Shown in pieces: positions 1-5,758 of a stretch of DNA of 64,000 nucleotides (position 1 is the first letter of the stretch; every line of letters begins with the position of its first letter). The notes under the pieces were generated by a model that saw only the letters and a list, made by a program, of their open reading frames with translations, made no database searches and was not told where the DNA came from. Origin of the DNA: Nocardioides hwasunensis (GTDB lineage Bacteria; Actinomycetota; Actinomycetes; Propionibacteriales; Nocardioidaceae); NCBI RefSeq assembly GCF_014779665.1, contig NZ_JACXYY010000004.1, positions 434,001 to 498,000 of the forward strand, read 5' to 3'. Position numbers and translations under genes: made by a program.

Positions 1-740
1 GCGTACAGGATCGCCGAGCCGTCGCTGCTGCGGGTCTGGTTGCTGGCGAAGGTCGAGTTGCGCACCGTGAGTCGACCGCCGATGAACTGCAGACCCCCGC
101 CCGGCCGGTCGGCGCTGGTCGCGCCGTTCGCGCCGGCTTGGTTGGCGGTGACCCTCACGTCGTCGAGCGTGAGGTCGTCGAGGGTCGTCGCGTTGCCGGA
201 CCCGGCGATGATGCCGGCGCCTCCGAAGCCGTCGACGGCGTCGGTGCCCGATCTCACGGTCAACCCACTGAGCGTCACGCTGACGCCTCCGACGACGTCG
301 GGGTCGATGCTGAGGACCCGGCTCACGCCGTCGGCGTCGATGATCGTGCTCGCGGATCCCGAGCCGGCGAGGGTGATCGCCTGGCCGCTGCGTCGGCCGA
401 GCGCGAGCTCGCCGTTGGCGAGGGTGTAGGTGCCGGCAGGCACGGTGACCGTCACGGGGTTGCCGGAGCTCGCGGCGTTGTTGGCCAGGCACGTGGCCTC
501 GCGAAGCGTCACCGCGGCCGGTGCCGTCGTCGACGAGTTCCCGCACGCGCCAGCGCCGGCGCCGGAGTCGGCCGTGGTGGTGACGACGTAGGTGACAGCT
601 GCCGCGGCGCGCTCCGCGGCGAAGCCCACCTGAGCGGTGGCGGCGAGCGTCACGACCACGGCGGCCGAGATGGACCTGCGAGTCGCTGATCGCGCGCGGG
701 TGCGAGCAGGCAGCAGGAAGGGTCGATTCACGTGCGGCAC
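1..740 (-). CDS. Secreted parallel beta-helix (CSLREA-like) protein, 3' end outside window
   Basis: The reading frame starts at a GTG at 740 (a second in-frame GTG lies at 731) and runs off the left edge. The first 48 residues form an export signal: arginines around residues 14-22, a hydrophobic stretch about 23-42, then an Ala-rich cleavage region. The mature part is rich in Thr, Ser, Gly and Asn. It contains VTLREATCLAN near residue 80, which resembles the CSLREA/choice-of-anchor motif found ahead of right-handed beta-helix domains, followed by repeated short strands such as ITLAGSGSASTIID and VTLSGLTVRSG. Such proteins are exported and often surface-located; the ligand is unknown. I saw no strong ribosome binding site, so the exact start is uncertain. 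Confidence 0.75.
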   Translation of the reverse strand, partial: MPHVNRPFLLPARTRARSATRRSISAAVVVTLAATAQVGFAAERAAAAVTYVVTTTADSGAGAGACGNSSTTAPAAVTLREATCLANNAASSGNPVTVTVPAGTYTLANGELALGRRSGQAITLAGSGSASTIIDADGVSRVLSIDPDVVGGVSVTLSGLTVRSGTDAVDGFGGAGIIAGSGNATTLDDLTLDDVRVTANQAGANGATSADRPGGGLQFIGGRLTVRNSTFASNQTRSSDGSAILY

Positions 741-824
741 TCCGAGTCGGGGTGTGTCCCAGTGCCGACCGGTCAGCCAGCGTCCGCACGGTAGGCGTAG
801 CGATCGGGGCGGCACAATGGCCAC

Positions 825-840
825 TTCGGACTAGTCCGAA
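825..840. promoter_or_regulatory. Perfect 16-bp palindrome TTCGGACTAGTCCGAA
   Basis: The palindrome lies in the 107-bp gap, 8 bp past the stop of the lipoprotein gene and about 85 bp upstream of the beta-helix gene start. It could be an operator for the downstream gene or part of a weak terminator. Eight-bp arms with no loop and no following T-run fit protein binding better than termination. Confidence 0.35.
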
Positions 841-847
841 CGGTCGC

Positions 848-1804
848 TCAGTCGAGCTCCACAGTGGTGCTCAGCTCGGCGGTCGCGTCCTCCGGCCCGC
901 GGCCGTCGGCTCGCAGGCCGGTCAGCGTGCGGGCGATGTCGAGCCTGGTCGGCGTGCCGTCGACGAAGAAGCGCGTGACGAGGCTGGTCAGGCGTTCGTC
1001 GACGACGGTCGACCCGGTCGTCGATCCGTCGAACCCCGAGGAGTCCGTCGCCGCGCGGACGTCGTACGTCGCCCCGGCGCGCTCGAACGAGTCGATCCGG
1101 GTCTCGACCTGGCCCACCGTCCAGCCGTCCTCGGCCCAACCCTCGCCGCTGAGGTAGGGGACCGTGGCCACCGTGTAGGTGCACGCGACGTCCGCCGTGA
1201 CCCGTTTGCCGGCGAGGGGCGGGCAGACCGCCGAGACCGGCGGGGCCAGGTCGGTGAGCGCCTCGGCCCGTTCGCCGGCCACCTGGCCCGTGCCGAGGTC
1301 GAGACTGGCGGTCACGCCGTCGAAGGTCACCTCGACGACCCGGGCCGAGTCGGTCGCGACGATGACGTACACCGGCCCGCCGGTGCGGCTCTCGGCCGGC
1401 GTCGACGTGGAACCGGGTGCGTCACCGAGCGTGGTGGTGACGACGCCGGCGACCAGCTCGAGGGTGGTGCGCTGGGACGGGTCCCCCATCAGCGTCCGCT
1501 GCAGGGGGTCGAGGTCGTCGTCGATGCCGAGCCGCCAGTCGAGGGGCACCCACTCGGTCCCCTCGGGCGCGACGTGCTCGCGACCGTCGGCAGCCTCGGA
1601 GCCGGTGAGGAGGCCCTTCGCCTCACCGACGACGATCGTCAGCGGACCGTTCGGCACCACGACGACGTGCTCGATGCCCTCGACCTCGCCCAGGCTTCCG
1701 CCGACGAGGTCACCGACAGACCCGTCGTCGCCGCCCCCGCAACCCGGAGCCAGCAGCACGACGGCCAGGGCCATGGCCGTGGTCACGGCCCGCTTGGTCT
1801 GCAT
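848..1804 (-). CDS. Predicted lipoprotein of unknown function
   Basis: A 318-residue protein with a short positively charged start, a hydrophobic stretch at residues 6-19 and a lipobox LLAPGC with Cys22, so it should be exported and lipid-anchored. Residues 23-28 are a Gly/Asp spacer. The rest alternates polar and hydrophobic residues as in a beta-rich fold and ends in Thr/Val/Glu-rich sequence. Size and lipobox recall LppX/LprG-type actinobacterial lipoproteins, but no diagnostic motif was seen, so no function is assigned. It stands alone between the DinB-like gene and the beta-helix gene, all on the same strand. Spacing of 84-107 bp suggests separate transcription units. Confidence 0.75.
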   Translation of the reverse strand: MQTKRAVTTAMALAVVLLAPGCGGGDDGSVGDLVGGSLGEVEGIEHVVVVPNGPLTIVVGEAKGLLTGSEAADGREHVAPEGTEWVPLDWRLGIDDDLDPLQRTLMGDPSQRTTLELVAGVVTTTLGDAPGSTSTPAESRTGGPVYVIVATDSARVVEVTFDGVTASLDLGTGQVAGERAEALTDLAPPVSAVCPPLAGKRVTADVACTYTVATVPYLSGEGWAEDGWTVGQVETRIDSFERAGATYDVRAATDSSGFDGSTTGSTVVDERLTSLVTRFFVDGTPTRLDIARTLTGLRADGRGPEDATAELSTTVELD

Positions 1805-1888
1805 GTCCCAGTCTCGCTCCGTCGTCGCCGGTGTGGCGCGACCTTCCTACCCGGTGGGTCGGTGCTGAAACCGCGTGCGCGGACGGGA

Positions 1889-2389
1889 TCAGGCCTCGAG
1901 CAGACCCTTGACGTAGGCCGCCTGGCCGAGGTGCTGGAGGCAGTCGCCCTGGATGCTGACGAGCCGCTGGCCGGCGGTGACGGGCGGGTCCCAGTCCTGG
2001 TCGACCTCCCGCTCGAGCTCGGCCTCGTCGACGGTCTCGAGGTAGCGAGCCGTGGCCAGGGTCACCTCGTGGTGGTACTCCACCAGCAGGTCGGGGTCCT
2101 CGATCCGGATCGCGTCGACCTGCTCGCTGCTGTGGCCGTAGCCGATGTCGTCGGTGCCGTTGGGCAGGCCGAACCGCTCCTGGAACCTCTTCCAGACCTG
2201 CGGCTGACCGGCGAGGTCGGCGACGTGGTCGTCCTGCACCCGCGCGAGGTGCCACAGCAGCCAGCCGATGGGGTTGCCAGTGCCGCCCGGCCGGTGGCTC
2301 AGGGCCTCCTGGTCGAGCCCCTCGGCGGTGCCGGCGTAGAGCTCGGTGATCCGCCCGAAGCCCTCGGTCAGCAGTCCGCGGACGTCCAT
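1889..2389 (-). CDS. DinB superfamily (DUF664-like) protein
   Basis: A 166-residue protein with the helical-bundle pattern of DinB/DUF664 proteins. The probable metal-binding histidines are in LLWHLARVQDDHV (around residues 45-55), in YHHEVTLATARYLE and near the C-terminus in GDCLQHLGQAAYVKG. Relatives include mycothiol- or bacillithiol-dependent enzymes and many proteins of unknown role, so only the fold is claimed. The gene lies 4 bp after the stop of the 79-residue gene upstream on the same strand, so the two are probably co-transcribed. Confidence 0.75.
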   Translation of the reverse strand: MDVRGLLTEGFGRITELYAGTAEGLDQEALSHRPGGTGNPIGWLLWHLARVQDDHVADLAGQPQVWKRFQERFGLPNGTDDIGYGHSSEQVDAIRIEDPDLLVEYHHEVTLATARYLETVDEAELEREVDQDWDPPVTAGQRLVSIQGDCLQHLGQAAYVKGLLEA

Positions 2390-2393
2390 GTCG

Positions 2394-2633
2394 TCACTCC
2401 ACCGGCTCGGCGGAGCGGACCTGGGGTGCGCTCGACTGCTCGTCCTTCATGCCGTCGATCTCGTCGAGGACGCGGGCACGCTCGTCGTCGCTGAGCGAGA
2501 CCTGCGCCTTGCGCAGCCCCTCGTCGAGCTGGTCGGCGATGGTGGCGTCCTCGGCGCTGTACTGGTAGGAGCTCACCTGGTCGACCACGGCCTGCGCCGC
2601 CTCGATCGCTGCCTGCTTCGTCTCGTCGCTCAT
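2394..2633 (-). CDS. Small acidic helical protein, unknown
   Basis: A 79-residue protein starting MSDETKQAA. The frame stays open for 12 more codons upstream, but those residues look unlike the rest, so the internal ATG at 2633 is preferred. It is acidic and predicted helical (ETKQAAIEAAQAVVDQVSSY, then DDERARVLDEIDGM) with a disordered tail. No known domain was recognised. It probably heads a two-gene unit with the DinB-like gene 4 bp downstream. Confidence 0.6.
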   Translation of the reverse strand: MSDETKQAAIEAAQAVVDQVSSYQYSAEDATIADQLDEGLRKAQVSLSDDERARVLDEIDGMKDEQSSAPQVRSAEPVE

Positions 2634-2691
2634 GCCGTCCACGGTAGCGACGCGAGCAGGCGGCACCACGTCCTTCCGGGTGGCTGGCGCC

Positions 2692-3822
2692 TCAGGCCGT
2701 GGCCGCGTAGGTCCAGAACGCCTCGAGCACGGCGTTCGAGTCAGGTCCGCCGAGCTCCACCTGGGTGAGCAGCACGTCGACCGACCCGTCGCGCGGGACG
2801 ACGTACGCCGACGTGCCGGTGCCGCCGACCCATCCGTAGCGGCCGACGACGTTCCACGGCTCGCGGGCCGAGGTGTCGACCCCGCCGCCGTAGCCCCATC
2901 CCTGGCCGTCGAGGAAGAAGCCGCCCATCTCCCGCTGCCGCGCGGTGGTGTGGTCGGTCGTCATCGAGACGACCGACTCCGGGCTCAGCAGGTCGCCTCC
3001 CCCGGCGAGCAGCATCCGGCCGAACGCCAGCATGTCGTCGACGGTGGTCACGATCCCGCCGGCGCCCGAGGCGAAGGCCGGCGGCTCGGCGAAGCTGCCG
3101 TCGGGCTCGTCGCTGACGGTGAGGTCGCCACGGTCGTCGTGGCCGTGAAGCGTGGTGAACCGGTCGCGCTTCCCGGCCGGGACGCGGAAGCCGGAGTCGA
3201 CCATCCCGAGCGGGTCGAGCAGCCGCTCGGCCATCAGGGTCGCGAGGTCCTGCCCGGCCACGCGCGCCAGCAGGACGCCGAGCACGTCGTAGGACGCGTT
3301 GTAGGTCCAGCCGTCGCCGGGCTGGTGGATCAGCGGGATGCCGGAGAGGCGGCGCATCCACTCGTCGGGCGCCGGCACCCGGTCGAGCTCCATCGAGGCC
3401 TGGTGCAGCCGCTCGATCAGCAGCGGCACGACCGGGCAGTCGACGGTGGTGAACCCGTGCCCGGACGTCGACGTCAGCAGGTGGCGGGCGGTGATCGGGC
3501 GATCGGCCGCGACGGTGTCGTCGAGCTCGCTCGTCGGCGTCCGCAGCACCCTGGGCTCGGCGAGCTCGGGCAGGAGGTCGTCGACCGGGGCGTCGAGGTC
3601 GAGGCGCCCGTCCTCGACGAGGATCATCGCCAGAGCCGCCATCAGCGGCTTGGTGATCGACGCGCCGCGCGCGATCGAGTCACGTCGCATCGGCACTCCG
3701 CTCGTGCCCTGGCTGCCCAGCGCCACGACCTCGACCTCGCCCCCGCGGGCCACCAGCGCGACCAGCCCGGGGATCGCTCCGGAATCGACGTAGGGACGGA
3801 GGACCGCCTCGAGACCAGCCAT
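2692..3822 (-). CDS. Serine hydrolase, beta-lactamase/penicillin-binding-protein fold
   Basis: A 376-residue class C beta-lactamase-like serine hydrolase. The SxxK nucleophile motif is SITK in RGASITKPLMAAL (around residue 53). The Tyr motif appears as TYNASYDVLG, a variant of the usual YSN, and the third motif as GGTGTSAY. No signal peptide is visible, which points to a cytoplasmic esterase or peptidase-like enzyme rather than a secreted beta-lactamase. The substrate cannot be read from sequence. The frame is open far upstream across the antisense strand of the kinase gene, but that part has no domain character; ATG at 3822 is the natural start. It is divergent from the kinase gene with only 18 bp between starts, so their promoters must overlap the genes. 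Confidence 0.85.
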   Translation of the reverse strand: MAGLEAVLRPYVDSGAIPGLVALVARGGEVEVVALGSQGTSGVPMRRDSIARGASITKPLMAALAMILVEDGRLDLDAPVDDLLPELAEPRVLRTPTSELDDTVAADRPITARHLLTSTSGHGFTTVDCPVVPLLIERLHQASMELDRVPAPDEWMRRLSGIPLIHQPGDGWTYNASYDVLGVLLARVAGQDLATLMAERLLDPLGMVDSGFRVPAGKRDRFTTLHGHDDRGDLTVSDEPDGSFAEPPAFASGAGGIVTTVDDMLAFGRMLLAGGGDLLSPESVVSMTTDHTTARQREMGGFFLDGQGWGYGGGVDTSAREPWNVVGRYGWVGGTGTSAYVVPRDGSVDVLLTQVELGGPDSNAVLEAFWTYAATA

Positions 3823-3840
3823 GGCCCTACGATCGCAGCC

Positions 3841-4476
3841 GTGAGCACCCCTGTCGCCTCCCTGGAGCCGCTGCTCGACCGGCTCGGCGCCCTGCTCTCC
3901 CGTCCCGGCCGGGTGGTGCTCGGCATCACCGGGCCACCGGGTGCGGGCAAGACGACGCTGACGACGTCGCTGCTGGAGCGCCTCGGGTCTGCCCCGGGGC
4001 ACCTGCCGATGGACGGCTTCCACCTCGCCGACGTCCAGCTCGACCGGCTCGGACGCCGCGACCGCAAGGGGGCGCCGGACACCTTCGACGTCGACGGCTA
4101 CGTCTCGGCCCTCCAGCGCCTCCACGACGCCCCTGACCGGACGCTCTACGTCCCGGGCTTCGAGCGTGGGCTCGAGCAGCCGGTCGCCGCTGCCCTCGCG
4201 ATCCCACCGTCCGCGCGGCTCGTGCTGACGGAGGGCAACTACCTGCTGCTGCCCGACGGCGGGTGGAAACACGTACGTCCGCTGCTGACCGAGGTGTGGT
4301 TCGTGTCCGTCGACGACGACCTCCGACGCGAACGGTTGGTGCGTCGGCACGAGCAGTTCGGCAAGTCGCCGGCCGCGGCGCGCGAGTGGGTGTCGCGCAG
4401 CGACGAGGCCAACGCACGGCTCGTGGCGGCGACGAGGGACGCGGCGGACCTGGTGATCGACCTCGACCGGTCCTGA
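3841..4476 (+). CDS. P-loop nucleoside/nucleotide kinase family protein
   Basis: A 211-residue protein of the phosphoribulokinase/uridine kinase/pantothenate kinase superfamily, starting at GTG 3841. The Walker A motif is GPPGAGKTT (residues 34-42). MDGFHLAD resembles the DGFH motif of PanK and uridine kinases, followed by the RKGAPDTFD stretch that lines the substrate pocket in those enzymes. The Arg-rich lid LRRERLVRRHEQFGKS follows. Members phosphorylate small hydroxyl-bearing molecules; the substrate here is unknown. The gene ends 2 bp before the convergent membrane-protein gene. An open frame extends far upstream but overlaps the opposite-strand hydrolase and has no domain content. Confidence 0.85.
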   Translation: MSTPVASLEPLLDRLGALLSRPGRVVLGITGPPGAGKTTLTTSLLERLGSAPGHLPMDGFHLADVQLDRLGRRDRKGAPDTFDVDGYVSALQRLHDAPDRTLYVPGFERGLEQPVAAALAIPPSARLVLTEGNYLLLPDGGWKHVRPLLTEVWFVSVDDDLRRERLVRRHEQFGKSPAAAREWVSRSDEANARLVAATRDAADLVIDLDRS

Positions 4477-4478
4477 GG

Positions 4479-5096
4479 TCAGGACCCGACGCGTCGTCGC
4501 CCTCGGATCGCTCCGGCACGGACGTAGACGACGGTCGTCACGACGTTGACCACGACCAGCGTGACGACGTACATCGCGAGGTTCAGGCCGGGCACGACGT
4601 CGGCGGGAAGGGTGTAGGCCAGCACGACCCGCGCGACCGCGTCGAGCAGCGTGCCGGCTGCCCACCACACGGACGAGGTCTTCCACATCCTGCGGAACCA
4701 GGCGTCCTCGCGCCAGCGCCGCTCCCAGTCGCCGACCCAGGCACCACGGCCCTCGACCATCGGCTTCGCGAACTGGTAGGCCAGCGGACGGTCGGACCAG
4801 CGGAGGCTGGCGAGGAACCAGAAGCCGACGCCGCCGGTGACCACCGCGTCCTTGGCCAGCAGGAACCGCTCGTCGCCGGGCAGCAGCGCGACGGCGAAGC
4901 TCGCGAAGAGCAGCACGGTGAAGAACGCCTCGAGCCCGCCGGGCCGCTGCCCGCGCAGCAGCGAGACGCACGCCGGCAGCAGCCACACCACGGCGCCGAC
5001 GACCAGCGCGGCGTACACGCTGACGCCGAGGTGTCGCAGCAGGTAGTACAGCCCGGTGGAGCCGGCGATGCCGATCACCGGCCGCAGGAGGCTCAC
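4479..5096 (-). CDS. VC0807-like integral membrane protein
   Basis: A 205-residue membrane protein with about five hydrophobic segments: two near the N-terminus (IGIAGSTGLYYLL and AALVVGAVVWLLPA), one at FFTVLLFASFAVALL, one at AVVTGGVGFWFLASL, and one or two near the C-terminus ending in VTLVVVNVVTTVVYV. The cytoplasmic stretch AKPMVEGRGAWVGDWERRWREDAWFRRMWK is typical of the VC0807 family, whose function is unknown. It overlaps the TetR gene by 4 nt (ATGA), so the regulator and this protein are translated from one message. Confidence 0.75.
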   Translation of the reverse strand: MSLLRPVIGIAGSTGLYYLLRHLGVSVYAALVVGAVVWLLPACVSLLRGQRPGGLEAFFTVLLFASFAVALLPGDERFLLAKDAVVTGGVGFWFLASLRWSDRPLAYQFAKPMVEGRGAWVGDWERRWREDAWFRRMWKTSSVWWAAGTLLDAVARVVLAYTLPADVVPGLNLAMYVVTLVVVNVVTTVVYVRAGAIRGRRRVGS

Positions 5097-5680
5097 GCCT
5101 CGGCCCTCGTCGCACGGTCGAACAGCTCGACGAGCTCGGCGGCGTACGCCCGGCAGTCGAGGTCGGACTCGGCCTGCAACCGGAACGGCACGACCTCGAC
5201 GGCGCGCTGCACGGTCGTCGCCAGGATGCTGGCGTCGAAGTCGCGCATCTCGCCGGCCTCCTGGCCCTCGCGCAGGATCCGCTCGAGGTGGCTGAGATCG
5301 CCGGCGTCCTGCATCGACGCGCCGCCGGCGCCGGCCATCGCCACCCGGAGCAGCGCCGTCATCGGTGCCCGGTGGGCGTCGGCGTAGGACACGACGCCCT
5401 CGATGTATGCCGCGAGCCGCCCGCGCGCGGTCGACGCGGCCGTCACCCGTTCGCCGACGTGCGCCCCGATGCCCGTGACGACGTGCTCGACCAGTGCCGC
5501 GACGAGCTCGCCCTTGCCGGCGAAGTGATAGCTGATCAGCCGGGTGCTGGACAGGCCGCCGCGTGCGGCGATGCGCGCGAAGGTGGCGCGCGCGAATCCC
5601 TCCTCGGCGACCACGGCGATGGTCGCATCGAGGATCTGTGCCCGTCGCGACTCGGACGCGGGCGACCGTGTTACCTGCAT
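5093..5680 (-). CDS. TetR/AcrR family transcriptional regulator
   Basis: A 195-residue protein. The N-terminal TetR helix-turn-helix spans residues 11-58 (RRAQILDATIAVVAEEGF, then the recognition part ISYHFAGKGELV). The C-terminal two thirds form the helical ligand-binding domain. It is first in a two-gene unit with the VC0807-like protein (4-nt overlap), so it probably controls that gene together with itself. The -10-like TAGGGT lies 6 nt before the ATG, which suggests a leaderless message. The inducer is unknown. Confidence 0.9.
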   Translation of the reverse strand: MQVTRSPASESRRAQILDATIAVVAEEGFARATFARIAARGGLSSTRLISYHFAGKGELVAALVEHVVTGIGAHVGERVTAASTARGRLAAYIEGVVSYADAHRAPMTALLRVAMAGAGGASMQDAGDLSHLERILREGQEAGEMRDFDASILATTVQRAVEVVPFRLQAESDLDCRAYAAELVELFDRATRAEA

Positions 5681-5692
5681 GAGTAAACCCTA
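5670..5692 (-). promoter_or_regulatory. Putative leaderless promoter and operator of the TetR gene
   Basis: On the minus strand TAGGGT (5692-5687) sits 6 nt from the ATG at 5680, the arrangement of actinobacterial leaderless promoters (TANNNT close to the start codon). An imperfect inverted repeat, GTTTAC...GTAAC (5687-5670), overlaps the start codon and could be the TetR operator. No Shine-Dalgarno sequence is seen. This is inference from sequence only. Confidence 0.35.
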
Positions 5693-5758
5693 CGCCGAAC
5701 GGCCGGGGCGTGGCGCGACGTGCGACGATTCCGCCGGCACGCAGGGCGAGGGGGCAGG

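Noticed and set aside
752..2494. Long open frame on the plus strand across the lipoprotein and DinB genes
   Set aside because: Its translation is low-complexity Arg/Gly/Ala-rich sequence typical of a high-GC antisense frame, with no domain; the minus-strand genes have a lipobox and metal-site motifs.
2632..3840. Upstream extension of the P-loop kinase frame
   Set aside because: The extra ~400 residues have no domain character and lie antisense to the serine hydrolase; GTG 3841 starts a normal-length kinase.
3823..5115. Upstream extension of the serine hydrolase frame
   Set aside because: It runs antisense to the kinase gene and across the membrane-protein gene; ATG 3822 matches the usual family start.
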